From assembly GCA_004556545.1 (NCBI GenBank), contig SFGO01000003.1, forward strand, positions 1 to 64,000: 64,000 bases of DNA, read 5' to 3'. Position numbers and translations under genes: made by a program. This document shows, one piece after another, positions 41,673 to 50,748 of this stretch (its first letter is position 1; each line of letters begins with the position of its first letter). This stretch comes from Clostridiales bacterium. GTDB lineage: Bacteria > Bacillota > Clostridia > Christensenellales > Aristaeellaceae. The notes under the pieces were generated by a model. That model was not told the DNA's origin and did no database searches. It saw only the letters and a program-made list of their open reading frames with translations.

Positions 41673-43122
41673 GGCCCGTCCTCCTGACCGGCACCCGGAA
41701 GGAAACCACGGTTCCCCCTGCCGGATCGCTTTCAATGTGCAGCCCGTCCGGCTGATTGTAGTACAGCTTGATGCGCTTGTTGACGTTGAACAGCCCATAA
41801 CCGGCGCTGCCCTGCCCGTCGCCTTTCAGCCCCCGGCGCACCTGTTCCAGATGCTCCGGCGTCATCCCCGCGCCGTCGTCCTTCACGCTGAAATGAAGCC
41901 ATTTGTTTTCCTCCCACACGGAAATGCGGACCGTTCCCTTTCCCCGGCGGTTTTTGATGCCGTGGTACAGGGCGTTTTCCACCAGAGGCTGCAGAAGCAG
42001 CTTCAAAACCTCCTGAGGATACAATTCCTCCGGAATATCGATTACATAATTGAGAATGTCCCGGTAACGCACCTTGAGAATGGTCAGGTAGCCGGTCAGA
42101 TGGCGCACCTCATCGGCCAGCGTGATCCAGTCCTTCCCCTGACTTAAAGAAATTCGGAAAAAATCAGACAACGCCCGGGTGATGGCGATGACCTCGTCGG
42201 ACTCGTCCGACTCCGCCAGCCAGATAATCGCGTCCAGCGTATTATAAAGAAAATGCGGGTTGATCTGCGACTGAAGGGCGCGAAGTTCGCTCTTTTTCAG
42301 GTTTTCCTGCTCCCGGCGGTTTTCGTCGATCAAATCCTGAAGACGGCCCGCCATCGTATTCAGGCTTTCCGTCAGGTCGTGCAGCTCCTTCACCTGCGTT
42401 TCCGGGGCGCGCGCGTCCAAATCGCCTCCCGCCAGCGCCCCGGCGAAGGTTTCCAGCTGAGCGATGGGTTTATGAATGGCCTGAGCCAGCGAACGCTGGG
42501 CCTGAACGGCAAACAGCAGCGTCAGCCCCAGTAAAAGCAGCAGCGCCGCCACGACCGCCGTCAGCGTATGGTTCAGATACCGGCTGGTCAGAGCGGCGGC
42601 GCTGATTTCCGCGTCCGCGTATTCCTCCAGCATTTCTCCCACCAGCGCGGAAACGTTGCGCACCTCCTCCCAGAGCGCTTCGCTCTGGGCCACGGGCTGC
42701 TCGGTTCGCATCAGCTCGCCGATACTGTCCACATACTGCCGCAGCGTATGCATGCTGCGCCGCGCCACCAGCAGCTCCTTCTGGCTGTCCTGCTGGGCGG
42801 AACGGGCCAGCGCGTCGATTTCCTCCTGAATGGAGTCCATCAGGGCGTATTGGCTGCCTTCCTCAAAGGTGATGTGGCCCGCCACGATATACCAAACCTC
42901 CCGGGGAATCTCCTGCCGAACGATGGGCTTCAGGGCGGATACCCGCTCCACCCGCTGAATGACCCCGTGATAGCTGCGGGAATAGACCGCCATCATGCTG
43001 ACGCTGACCAGCGCGGGAATGACCAAAAGGCCGATGAGAATCAAAAAAGAGATTTTCAGCCGCTGAATAATGCTGCTGTTATTGTTCAAACGAGACAGCG
43101 CGCGTTCCATAAACTTCTGCAT
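41665..43122 (-). CDS. Sensor histidine kinase, YesM-like
   Basis: A 485-residue membrane kinase of the LytS/YesM class. Helix 1 is ISFLILIGLLVIPALVSVSM, an extracellular four-helix-type region of about 140 residues follows, helix 2 is LTAVVAALLLLLGLTLLFAV, then a HAMP domain (KPIAQLETFAGALAGGDLDA), the phospho-acceptor His in LQSQINPHFLYNTLD and an ATPase part with PLVENALYHGIKNR, DDGAGM and GYGLFNVNKR. AGAGGATA precedes ATG 43122. The upstream lipoprotein gene ends 1 bp from this start, so the three genes form one unit. Confidence 0.94.
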   Translation of the reverse strand: MQKFMERALSRLNNNSSIIQRLKISFLILIGLLVIPALVSVSMMAVYSRSYHGVIQRVERVSALKPIVRQEIPREVWYIVAGHITFEEGSQYALMDSIQEEIDALARSAQQDSQKELLVARRSMHTLRQYVDSIGELMRTEQPVAQSEALWEEVRNVSALVGEMLEEYADAEISAAALTSRYLNHTLTAVVAALLLLLGLTLLFAVQAQRSLAQAIHKPIAQLETFAGALAGGDLDARAPETQVKELHDLTESLNTMAGRLQDLIDENRREQENLKKSELRALQSQINPHFLYNTLDAIIWLAESDESDEVIAITRALSDFFRISLSQGKDWITLADEVRHLTGYLTILKVRYRDILNYVIDIPEELYPQEVLKLLLQPLVENALYHGIKNRRGKGTVRISVWEENKWLHFSVKDDGAGMTPEHLEQVRRGLKGDGQGSAGYGLFNVNKRIKLYYNQPDGLHIESDPAGGTVVSFRVPVRRTGHV

Positions 43123-43123
43123 T

Positions 43124-44104
43124 TCAGTATCCTCTTGGAAGAAGCGAGTCCAAATCGCTGTCAAATTCCGAAAAAACCCGTTCCTGCGGATGCGTCACCC
43201 TTGGAATTTCCTCCCCGGCGGCCAGCCGCTTGCTCAGCTCCATGATCGTATCCCCGATCATGGGGGTGCATTCCACCACGCAGTTGATCTGCCCCTTGCG
43301 AAGCGCGTCTATGGCGGCCTGCTCGCCGTCTACGGAAATAATCACGATGTCTTTTCCCGGCTGAAGCCCCGTCTCCTCGATGGCGGTGATCGCCCCCAGC
43401 GCCATGGCGTCGTTATGGGCGTACAGCACGTCGATCCGTTCGCAGGTTTCCAGCAGCTCCTTCATGCATTCCCGGCCCTTTGTGCGCAGAAAATCCCCGG
43501 AAACGCTTTGAATGATCTGCAATTCCGGATGCCCCTCGAGCGCCGCCCGGAAGCCCTCGCCCCGCTGGCACATCGGCGTGGAATCGATGGTGCCGGACAG
43601 CTCCACGATGCGCACGTCCGTCTGGCCTTTCATTTTTTGCAGCAGAAATTCTCCCGCGCTGACGCCCTCCTGAAAAAAATCCGACCCGATAAAGCCTGCG
43701 TACAGGCTTTCGTCCTCAGTACGGATCATGCGGTCGGTCAGCAATACGGGGATCCCCGCCTCCTTCGCCTCCCGGAGCACATTGTCCCAGCCCGTCTCCA
43801 CCTTGGGCGAGAAGGCGATCACGTCCACCTGATAGGCGATAAAGGAACGGATGTGCTTGATCTGCTCCGCCTGCTTCTGATTCGCGTCCAGATACATCAG
43901 CGCCACGCCGGCTTTTTCCGCGGCCTCCTGAATGGAACGGGTATTGCCCAGCCGCCAGGCGCTTTCCGCGCCCAACTGTGAAAAGCCCAACAGCAGCGCG
44001 GGCGAAGCGGACGCTGGCGCATCGTCGGGCCGGGAAGCGGTACAGCCGCACAAAACCATCGGTATCAGTAGAAGCACAGCCGCCAGACGAAACGTTTTTT
44101 TCAT
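43124..44104 (-). CDS. Sugar-binding lipoprotein, probable sensor subunit
   Basis: A 326-residue substrate-binding lipoprotein (signal ending in lipobox LCGC) of the same RbsB/YtfQ family as the importer's own binding protein: LLGFSQLGAESAWRLGNTRS, LDANQKQAEQIKHIRSFIAY, VETGWDNVLREAKEAGIPVL and LTDRM. It leads a kinase and a regulator gene rather than a permease. Clostridia use such trios, for instance XylFII-LytS-YesN for xylose, where the binding protein hands the signal to the kinase. Start ATG 44104 has AGGAAAGGA at a slightly long distance. Confidence 0.88.
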   Translation of the reverse strand: MKKTFRLAAVLLLIPMVLCGCTASRPDDAPASASPALLLGFSQLGAESAWRLGNTRSIQEAAEKAGVALMYLDANQKQAEQIKHIRSFIAYQVDVIAFSPKVETGWDNVLREAKEAGIPVLLTDRMIRTEDESLYAGFIGSDFFQEGVSAGEFLLQKMKGQTDVRIVELSGTIDSTPMCQRGEGFRAALEGHPELQIIQSVSGDFLRTKGRECMKELLETCERIDVLYAHNDAMALGAITAIEETGLQPGKDIVIISVDGEQAAIDALRKGQINCVVECTPMIGDTIMELSKRLAAGEEIPRVTHPQERVFSEFDSDLDSLLPRGY

Positions 44105-44186
44105 GGCCGGGATCAACGTCCTTTCCTGAGGTCCTTTTCGGAAAAAGCAAACCGATTTATCTTTTTTGCGCGTGGAATTTGCTTTT

Positions 44187-44215
44187 ATTATAACGAATCT
44201 CCGCCGCCTGCGCAA
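44187..44215 (-). promoter_or_regulatory. Promoter of the sensor trio
   Basis: On the minus strand TTGCGC (44215-44210), 17-bp spacer, TATAAT (44192-44187). The remaining divergent gap (to 44517) contains only the opposite promoter. Confidence 0.55.
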
Positions 44216-44355
44216 GAAAATTTCGCAGCAATGCAAAAATGACGCTGTTTATATCGAAATTGGCAAGACGACGGTTCGATTCGATAGGCGTTTGCTTTGG
44301 CAGCGCCGTGCCGTTTTCCGCACAGCACTCGTTTTTCTTCTTCTTGACCGTTCGT

Positions 44356-44385
44356 TTGCGAAACCTTCTCCGGATGTGATATAAT
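44356..44385 (+). promoter_or_regulatory. Promoter of the acyltransferase 3 gene
   Basis: TTGCGA (44356-44361), 18-bp spacer, TATAAT (44380-44385) with an extended -10 TGA. Confidence 0.65.
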
Positions 44386-44517
44386 AAAGAATCTTTTTAC
44401 CGTTGCATAAGGCAAAACGGGAAATGGGGGAGCGGAACCGATGAGCAAGTGGGAAGAAAAGCTGCGGCGCGTGCTTTTGCTTCAGCGCCCGAAAACGATG
44501 GAAAAGGAGCCTGCACT

Positions 44518-45585
44518 ATGACGAATGCAACCGGGGAAACGAAAGGCCGCGTGGCATTTCTGGATTTTCTGCGGATTCTGGCGGCGTTTTTCGTGATTGT
44601 CAACCATACCAACAGCGGTGTTTTTTTGGAGCGCACGCCTGCGGAGCTGCAATGGCATCTGAGCCTGCTCTGGTACTATACCAGCAAGACGGCTGTGCCC
44701 ATTTTTATGATGATTTCCGGCGCATGTCTGCTGGGCAAGCGGGACAGCTATGGGAAGATTGGGCGGCGCATCCTGCGGACGGTGCTGGCGCTGGTGCTGG
44801 CGTCCTATCTGTATTTCCTGATGAAAGCATGGGTGTATTTCGGCCTGTGGCCCCGGGCGGTGAACTTCGGCGCACTGTTTGGCCAGATCTGGCGGGGAGA
44901 AATCACCAACGGCTTCTGGTATCTGCCGCTGTATCTGGGCCTCCTGCTGACCCTGCCGCTGTGGCAGAGGATGGCTTCCGCCATGGAAAAGCGGGATTAT
45001 GAGTACCTGATGGCCCTGACCTTTACTGTGGGCGCGGCATGGCCGCTTCTGAGCCATTATGTACCCGCACTGAACATGCCGAAATACTTCGGCCAGATGA
45101 TCCCTTGCTCCTATCTGGGCCTGTTCTTTGCGGGGAAGTATTTCGTACAATACCGGGAACCCCGCCGGAATTCCGTCCTGATTTCCGCCCTTTTACTGGT
45201 GCTTTCGCTGGCAGTCTGCTGGGCGCTGACCCGGCTGGAATTCGACCGGGTGGAGCCCGGACAGCAGTACTGGTTCATGGACGAGCGGACGACCCCCGCG
45301 CTGCCGGTGATCACCGCGTCGCTTTCGCTGTTCTGGCTGGCGCGCTGCGCCTTTGGCGCCCGCCGGAGCGGAAGGCTGCTGGCGGAGCTGGGCGGCTGCG
45401 CCTTCGGCATTTATCTGTTACAGGATCTGGTGATCGCTGAAAGTAAAAAACGTGTCTTCATGCCCCTGTGCGAGAAATTGCCCGCATTCGGCGCGGCGCT
45501 TTGCTGGGAGGTCATCGTGTTCGCCGCCGCGCTGGCGGGCGCGTGGATCCTTAGGCGCGTTCCGGGCGTGAAACGCATCTTGTAA
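44518..45585 (+). CDS. Acyltransferase 3 family membrane protein
   Basis: A 355-residue integral membrane O-acyltransferase of the OafA/WecH type, with about ten membrane segments. The typical start is RVAFLDFLRILAAFFVIVNH (R/K-x10-H motif; catalytic His in VNHTNSG), followed by KTAVPIFMMISGACLLGKRD. Such proteins acylate surface polysaccharides, peptidoglycan or lipids; the target is unknown here. AAAAGGAG (44502-44509) supports ATG 44518; an in-frame ATG at 44449 lacks a site. It is a single gene with its own promoter. Confidence 0.9.
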   Translation: MTNATGETKGRVAFLDFLRILAAFFVIVNHTNSGVFLERTPAELQWHLSLLWYYTSKTAVPIFMMISGACLLGKRDSYGKIGRRILRTVLALVLASYLYFLMKAWVYFGLWPRAVNFGALFGQIWRGEITNGFWYLPLYLGLLLTLPLWQRMASAMEKRDYEYLMALTFTVGAAWPLLSHYVPALNMPKYFGQMIPCSYLGLFFAGKYFVQYREPRRNSVLISALLLVLSLAVCWALTRLEFDRVEPGQQYWFMDERTTPALPVITASLSLFWLARCAFGARRSGRLLAELGGCAFGIYLLQDLVIAESKKRVFMPLCEKLPAFGAALCWEVIVFAAALAGAWILRRVPGVKRIL

Positions 45586-45607
45586 TAGCGGTGAATCGTG
45601 GTATACT
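45580..45607 (+). promoter_or_regulatory. Possible promoter of alr
   Basis: TTGTAA (45580-45585), 16-bp spacer, TATACT (45602-45607), with TG extension; it starts inside the end of the preceding gene. Confidence 0.5.
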
Positions 45608-45754
45608 GAAAGCTGCATTTTCGCGGCGCGGGAGCAAACGCCTTTTCGTTTGACTGCCGCCGAAAATGACAGGAATGAATCGGCACAAAATGGGAAACCT
45701 TTTTTTGAAAGATTTTGGGCCTGTTCCTTCAGCAAGCAACAAGGAGTCTGAAAG

Positions 45755-46870
45755 ATGCTGCGCAACAATGTGGTTACGGTGGATCTGGGAAAGATCCGCC
45801 AGAATTACCTTTTGCAAAAGAGCCTGCTGCCGAGAAATACGGAAATCATGCCGGTCGTCAAGGCCGACGCCTACGGTCACGGCATGACGCAGGTGGCGAC
45901 CGCCCTGCACTCCATGGGCGCGAAGCACTTCGCCACGGCGCTGGCGGAGGAAGGCGTGGAGCTGCGGGAGGCCGGTATTTCCGGCGAAATCCTGGTGCTG
46001 GGGCCCGCCATGGAGGAAGCAGCGGAGGAATGCGTCCGCCACGAGCTGACGCAGACGGTCTTTACCCCGGAAATGGTGGAAACGCTGGAAAAAGAAGCCG
46101 AGAAGCAGCAGCGGGATGCGCTGATCCATATCAAGCTGGATACCGGCATGGGGCGGATCGGCCTGCGGACCTTTCAGGAGGCGGAAAAGCTGGCGGAGGC
46201 GCTGACCCATGCGCCCCATGTGAAAGCCACCGGCATCTACACCCATTTCTGTCTGGCGGACGAGCAGCTGGAAAACGGCGGCATCAACGCCTTTACCCGG
46301 CAGCAGCTGGCCCGGTTCCGGGAACTGCGCTCCTGCTTTGACCCGGCCATTCCGGCTCATGTGTCCAACAGCGCCATGGGGCTGCTGATGCCCGAAGGAA
46401 ACTTCGCCATGGTGCGGCAGGGAATCTCCCTTTACGGCTATCCGCCCGTTCCCACGGAGCTGCCCTTTGAACCGGCGCTGAGCTGGGATACGGAGGTTTC
46501 CTGCATCAAGACCATTCACGCGGGCGATCCGGTGGGATACGGCTGCACCTTTGTGGCCGAGAAGGATACCCGGGTGGCCACCGTGGCCGTTGGCTACGGC
46601 GACGGCTATCACCGGGCGGTCGGCGGCAGGGGCTTCATGCTGGTGGACGGCAGACGCTGCCCCATTCTGGGCCGTGTCTGCATGGATCAGACCATGATCG
46701 ATGTGACGGATGTGCCCGGCGTGAAGCTGGGCGACCGGGTCACGCTGATCGGCGAGCAGCAGGGCCAGCGCATCACGGCGGAAGAACTGGCGGAGTGGGC
46801 CGGAACCATCGGCTACGAGGTGTTGCTGAGCATCACCCGGCGCGTTCATCGGATCTGGCTGCACGCCTGA
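45755..46870 (+). CDS. alr: Alanine racemase
   Basis: The 371-residue PLP enzyme interconverts L- and D-alanine for peptidoglycan, in the cytosol. The PLP lysine lies in MPVVKADAYGHG (Lys36); other family blocks are IHIKLDTGMGRIG, HVSNSAMGLL, YGYPPV, DPVGYGCTF and GRVCMDQTMIDVTD. Length matches the family. AAGGAG precedes ATG 45755. In spore formers a racemase can also damp alanine-triggered germination; that is possible but not indicated specifically. Confidence 0.96.
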   Translation: MLRNNVVTVDLGKIRQNYLLQKSLLPRNTEIMPVVKADAYGHGMTQVATALHSMGAKHFATALAEEGVELREAGISGEILVLGPAMEEAAEECVRHELTQTVFTPEMVETLEKEAEKQQRDALIHIKLDTGMGRIGLRTFQEAEKLAEALTHAPHVKATGIYTHFCLADEQLENGGINAFTRQQLARFRELRSCFDPAIPAHVSNSAMGLLMPEGNFAMVRQGISLYGYPPVPTELPFEPALSWDTEVSCIKTIHAGDPVGYGCTFVAEKDTRVATVAVGYGDGYHRAVGGRGFMLVDGRRCPILGRVCMDQTMIDVTDVPGVKLGDRVTLIGEQQGQRITAEELAEWAGTIGYEVLLSITRRVHRIWLHA

Positions 46871-46965
46871 ACAAAGGATCTTTTTTAGACAGGATAGAGA
46901 AAGGGTCATAAGAAAAACGAGAGAAACCCCGGCTGCTTTGGCCGGGAAGGAAAGGACGGAAGAAT

Positions 46966-47772
46966 ATGGCGGCGAAACAACCCAAGGTGGAACCGGTCAA
47001 AAAGCCCTATCTGAAAGGCTCCTTCTGCGGAAAGGACGCATGGAAAACCGTGCCGAAGCGCTTTGCAGGCATGCTGATGATCTGCTTCGTTTATGCGATC
47101 GCGTCCATGATTATGAACTTTGACAGCCTGGCAGGCCGGATCATTGTAGGCGTGCTCATTGTGGGTATCGCGCTGTACTACGTATTTGCCAAGGGCGTGG
47201 AGCAGGGCACCGGCGATGTGGGCTACGGCGAAATGATGTACGCCCGCCAGCAGGAGGGCAAGACCATTGCCAAGCTGGATAGCGACCGCTGCTATCATCC
47301 GCTGAAGGGCTTCTTCGAGGCCTTGCTGGGCGCGCTGCCCTACGTGCTGGTGGCGCTGGTGTTCGCCGTGCTGACCAAGCCCACGGTCTATTCGCTGGGC
47401 GGTCTGCCCTCGTGGACGCAGGAAATGATGCTGCAGGATGAATTCGGCGACGCGCTGCGCTACTATCAGGAGACCCACGGCATGACGGCGCTGGAGATTT
47501 TGCGGATCATCGTCCGGATCATGTGCATGCCCATGATGAGCGTGGCAACCTATCTGGGCACGGACGCGGCGCTGCTGGCCGAACGCCTGAGCCCGCTGTT
47601 CCTGCTGCTGCCCGCCGCCGCTTACGGCATTGGCTATCTGCAGGGCCCGGCGCAGCGCGAGCGCATCAATACCGGCATCAAAATCGGCGTAAGCAAGAAG
47701 CAGCGCAAGCAGCAGCGGGAAAAGAAAGCCCGCAAAAAGGCCGGCGCCAAAACGCCGGAAAGGCTGATCTGA
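46966..47772 (+). CDS. Conserved membrane protein of unknown function
   Basis: The 268-residue protein has about four to five membrane helices: MLMICFVYAIASMIMNF, IIVGVLIVGIALYYVFA, ALLGALPYVLVALVFAVLT and LFLLLPAAAYGIGYL. It starts with a lysine-rich tail and ends in a very basic stretch (KKQRKQQREKKARKKAG) that may touch ribosomes, RNA or acidic lipids. GAAAGGACGGAAGAAT precedes ATG 46966. It lies 3 bp before rsmD, so it is in the rsmD-coaD operon. No family function was recognised. Confidence 0.75.
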   Translation: MAAKQPKVEPVKKPYLKGSFCGKDAWKTVPKRFAGMLMICFVYAIASMIMNFDSLAGRIIVGVLIVGIALYYVFAKGVEQGTGDVGYGEMMYARQQEGKTIAKLDSDRCYHPLKGFFEALLGALPYVLVALVFAVLTKPTVYSLGGLPSWTQEMMLQDEFGDALRYYQETHGMTALEILRIIVRIMCMPMMSVATYLGTDAALLAERLSPLFLLLPAAAYGIGYLQGPAQRERINTGIKIGVSKKQRKQQREKKARKKAGAKTPERLI

Positions 47773-47775
47773 CCC

Positions 47776-48348
47776 ATGAGAATCATTGCGGGAAGCGCCC
47801 GGGGAACGCCCCTGCTGGCTCCCCGGGGGATGGATACCCGGCCCACGCAGGATCAGGTGAAGGAATCTCTGTTCAACATGCTGCAGGGCGCATGGGAAGG
47901 CGGCGCGGCGCTGGATCTTTTCGCGGGAAGCGGCGCGTTGGGGCTCGAAGCCGTCAGCCGGGGCGCGGAGCTTGCGGTGTTGGTGGATCAGTCTAAAGAA
48001 GCGGCTCAATGCATCCGGCGCAATATCGAAAAGCTGCGCTGTCAGGCTAAGGTGGAGCTGCTCAACTGCGACTGGAAGCAGGCGGTCTCCAAGCTGGCCC
48101 GGGAGGGCCGCCGCTTTGAACTGGTGTTTCTGGATCCCCCCTATCGGATGGACGATCTGGGCCCGCTGTGCGGCGAGCTGGCAGCGGCCGGGCTTCTGGC
48201 CTCCGAGGCGATCATCGTCTGGGAGCGCCGCACCGGTACGGAAAAAACGCTGCCTTCGGCCTTTGCGCTCTTCAAACAGCGCGCCTACGGAGACACGGAA
48301 ATGCTGCTATACCGTTACGAGGGCTACGCGAAGGGGGAAAACGTGTGA
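47776..48348 (+). CDS. rsmD: 16S rRNA (guanine(966)-N(2))-methyltransferase
   Basis: A 190-residue SAM-dependent methyltransferase. N-terminal MRIIAGSARGTPLLAPRG and RPTQDQVKESLFNML are diagnostic of RsmD; motif I is LDLFAGSGALGLEAVSRG and the catalytic motif is FLDPPYRM. It modifies G966 of 16S rRNA in the small subunit. It overlaps coaD by 4 nt, the usual rsmD-coaD pairing in Bacillota. Confidence 0.96.
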   Translation: MRIIAGSARGTPLLAPRGMDTRPTQDQVKESLFNMLQGAWEGGAALDLFAGSGALGLEAVSRGAELAVLVDQSKEAAQCIRRNIEKLRCQAKVELLNCDWKQAVSKLAREGRRFELVFLDPPYRMDDLGPLCGELAAAGLLASEAIIVWERRTGTEKTLPSAFALFKQRAYGDTEMLLYRYEGYAKGENV

Positions 48349-48830
48349 AGGGACGCTGCGTTTATCCGGGCAGCTTTGATCCGCCCACGAAGGGGCATCT
48401 GGATCTGATCGAGCGGGGAGCGAACCTTTTTCCCGAGCTGATCGTGGCCGTGCTTCAGAACCCGGCGAAGAAGAACGCTTTCACCGTGGAGGAACGGGTC
48501 GAAATGCTGCGCCGCGCCTGCGCCCATCTGCCCAACGTGCGGGTGGATGCTTTCGGCGGCCTGCTGGTGGACTATCTGCGTCAGGCCGGGGCCGAGACCG
48601 TCCTGCGGGGCGTGCGCACGGTCAGCGACTTTGAAACGGAATTCCAGATGGCGCAGATCAACCGCCGCCTGTCCCCGCAGGTGGAGACGGTGCTATTGCC
48701 CGCCAGCCCGGAGGAGGGCTTTGTCAGTTCCAGCGCTGTGCGGGAAATCGCCCATTTCGGCGGAGACATTGCGCCCTTTGTGCCTGCGGAAATTCTGGAG
48801 CATATCAAGGCCGGTCTGAGCCAAGACTGA
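48345..48830 (+). CDS. coaD: Phosphopantetheine adenylyltransferase
   Basis: The 161-residue enzyme joins ATP and 4'-phosphopantetheine to dephospho-CoA, the next-to-last step of coenzyme A synthesis. The nucleotide site T/HxGH is seen in GSFDPPTKGHLDLIERG, with RGVRTVSDFETEFQMAQINR and the SSSAVREIA motif further on. The GTG start at 48345 overlaps the rsmD stop (GTGA), with AAGGGGG upstream; a much longer frame back to 48168 is a shadow of rsmD. Confidence 0.97.
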   Translation: MKGRCVYPGSFDPPTKGHLDLIERGANLFPELIVAVLQNPAKKNAFTVEERVEMLRRACAHLPNVRVDAFGGLLVDYLRQAGAETVLRGVRTVSDFETEFQMAQINRRLSPQVETVLLPASPEEGFVSSSAVREIAHFGGDIAPFVPAEILEHIKAGLSQD

Positions 48831-48848
48831 CCATGGGAGGAAAGCAAA

Positions 48849-49481
48849 ATGCAGTCGGACGATATTTCGATTTTCAAACAAAACATGAGCGCGCTGGAGC
48901 AGCTGATCCTGCAGGCCAAGCGGGTTCCGCTGAGCGCCATGTGCATGGTGGATAAGGACAAAATGAGCCATCTTCTGGAAGCGCTGACGAAAGGAATGCC
49001 CACGGTTTTTGTGGAGTGCCAGGGCGTGATAGCAAACCAGAAATCCATTGTGGATGAGGCGGAAGCCCGGGCCGGGCAGATCAAGCAGACTGCCACGAAT
49101 CAGGCCAGCAAGCTCTTGAACGACGCGCAGGCGCAGGCCCAGAAGACGGTGGCCGCAGCCAACCAGCAGGCACAGGAAACGGTGAACAAGGCCGGTCAGC
49201 AGGCCAACGCCATGCTGCAGGAGGCGCAGGAACGGGCGCAGAACATGGTGCAGGACGCGGAACGCCGCGCCGCCCAGCTGGTCAGCCAGCAGGAGATCAC
49301 CGCCCGGGCCAATATGGAGGCCGAGGAGCTGAAACAGTCCACCAAGGAAGAGATCGAGCGGCTCTATCACGATGTTTATCAGCACATTGACGAGGTGCTG
49401 GCCCAGCTGGACCGTACCATCAGCGAAAAGCTGACCGATATCCGCATGACCCGCCAGCAGATTGACCAAAGCATCCGGTAA
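48849..49481 (+). CDS. Coiled-coil protein, DivIVA/ATP-synthase-b-like
   Basis: A 210-residue hydrophilic protein. Residues about 1-65 look folded (FKQNMSALEQLILQAKRVPL), and 65-175 are a long Ala/Gln/Glu-rich coiled coil (for example DEAEARAGQIKQTATNQASK) with heptads, then a short amphipathic tail. Such proteins sit beside coaD in many Clostridia and are annotated as ATPase or DivIVA-like, but the role is unknown. GGGAGGAAA precedes ATG 48849. The stop codon lies inside the first copy of a direct repeat that flanks repeat copy B. Confidence 0.75.
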   Translation: MQSDDISIFKQNMSALEQLILQAKRVPLSAMCMVDKDKMSHLLEALTKGMPTVFVECQGVIANQKSIVDEAEARAGQIKQTATNQASKLLNDAQAQAQKTVAAANQQAQETVNKAGQQANAMLQEAQERAQNMVQDAERRAAQLVSQQEITARANMEAEELKQSTKEEIERLYHDVYQHIDEVLAQLDRTISEKLTDIRMTRQQIDQSIR

Positions 49482-49682
49482 GGCGGGAAATCCCTGCCTT
49501 TCAGAGTGCCAAAAAAGTGGAGGTGCAGGAGGCACTGCCTCCTGCCGGGGTTATAGGGGCGGAGCCCCTAACTCTTGTGCCGCAGCACTTTTCCCGCAAA
49601 CCAGCGTAGCGCTGTTTGCGGGCAACGGCGGCCAACTTTGGGTTTTTCGACAGACTGTAAGGCGGGAAACCCCCGCCTTTTC
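49478..49682. repeat. Direct repeats flanking dispersed repeat copy B
   Basis: GTAAGGCGGGAAA followed by TCCCTGCCTTTC (49478-49502) recurs as GTAAGGCGGGAAA plus CCCCCGCCTTTTC (49657-49682), differing by two T/C transitions and one extra T. Each copy is itself a hairpin of terminator type; the second is fully paired with a TTTT tail. The pattern suits duplication of the terminator when the repeat was inserted. Confidence 0.6.
49518..49657. repeat. Dispersed repeat, copy B (compact form)
   Basis: A 140-bp unit homologous to the pieces at 1-20, 138-156 and 279-380, here without interruptions. It contains GGGG-CGGA-GCCCC (about 49555-49567), and a strong hairpin CCCGCAAAC-CAGCG/CGCTG-TTTGCGGG (about 49592-49622), and ends in a GGTTTTTCGACAG stretch. 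No coding potential is credible. Probably a family with more copies in the genome. Confidence 0.75.
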
Positions 49683-49758
49683 CCCTTCTTTTGGCATGTG
49701 TGGTTCGCCCGCTTTCGGCCACAATAGTGGTAGCAAACTGCCGCTGGGAGGGACCGCC

Positions 49759-50748
49759 ATGACCAGAACCCAAGCTTCCCTGAGCGTTATCGCCGTGACT
49801 CTGGCAACGGTGACGACGCTTTTTCTTTTGCCCTATACGCCCAAAATCCCGGTGAAGACCGCCGTTATCCAACGGGGAAACTGGACGAAGACCACGCTGG
49901 CGGAGGGCGTGGTGCAGTACAGACAGCAGCAGCCCGCCGTGTGCCTGCAAGGGGGCGTGCTGCGCCAGATCTGCGCCGGGGAGGGCGAGACCGTCCGGAA
50001 GGGACAGCTGCTGTTCGCGCTGGATACCCGTCAGGAAGAAGCCGCGCTGGAACGTCTGGCCGCAGGACGGCATGCCATGGAGGAAGCCGTGTCGGCCTTC
50101 GGGCAGGAGGCCGCCTTATGGAAGCTTTCGGAACGGCTGGAGATGGAAAGTCAGGAGGCGGCGCTGAAGCAGTCCATCGCCCTGAAGCAGATCCGGGCGG
50201 AGCAGGACGGCGTGATGGGGCCGGTGTACCGGCAGGAGGGGGAGCTTCTGAAGGCCGGAGATGTGCTGGCAGTGGTGCACAGCACGGAAAAAAACGTGGC
50301 GGCCGTGTGCCGCAGTTCTGTTGTTTCCAGAATCGGAACGGGGGCGGAAGCCGCGATTCTGGATTCTGCCGGGCAGTTCGTGGGTCAGGCCAGCCTGACG
50401 GCCATCGGCGCACCGGAAACGGATACATCCACCGGGCAGAGCGTTCAGCGGTTGGTATTCGAGCCTGAAACGGCACTGACGGCGGAACCGGGGCAGCGCT
50501 GCGTGGTGGAGCTGGTGCAGGAAAGCCGCCGGAACGTTCCGCTGGTTCCGCCGGAGGCGGTGGACGGCGACGGCTGCCTGTGGCTGGTAGAAAACGGCAC
50601 GGTGAGCCGCTATCCGCTGGAGGAGCCGGACTGCGCCGGGCAGATGGTGCAGGTGCCGGAGGAGCTGCTGGGCAAAAGCGCGGCGCTGGACCCGGAGGAA
50701 AGCCGCCTGACGCCCGGGTGCCCGGTGAAGGAGGTGCCCGCCTCATGA
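49759..50748 (+). CDS. MacA/HlyD-like membrane fusion protein
   Basis: A 329-residue protein with one N-terminal anchor (ASLSVIAVTLATVTTLFLLP) and an extracytoplasmic adaptor. A biotinyl-lipoyl-like half-motif (GGVLRQICAGEGETVRKGQL) is followed by a short helical hairpin (about 105-145) and the returning half-motif (VMGPVYRQEGELLKAGDVLA), then a beta-barrel domain. These proteins work with ABC permeases in export. GGGAGGG precedes ATG 49759; it overlaps the permease gene by 4 nt. The cargo is unknown. Confidence 0.82.
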   Translation: MTRTQASLSVIAVTLATVTTLFLLPYTPKIPVKTAVIQRGNWTKTTLAEGVVQYRQQQPAVCLQGGVLRQICAGEGETVRKGQLLFALDTRQEEAALERLAAGRHAMEEAVSAFGQEAALWKLSERLEMESQEAALKQSIALKQIRAEQDGVMGPVYRQEGELLKAGDVLAVVHSTEKNVAAVCRSSVVSRIGTGAEAAILDSAGQFVGQASLTAIGAPETDTSTGQSVQRLVFEPETALTAEPGQRCVVELVQESRRNVPLVPPEAVDGDGCLWLVENGTVSRYPLEEPDCAGQMVQVPEELLGKSAALDPEESRLTPGCPVKEVPAS

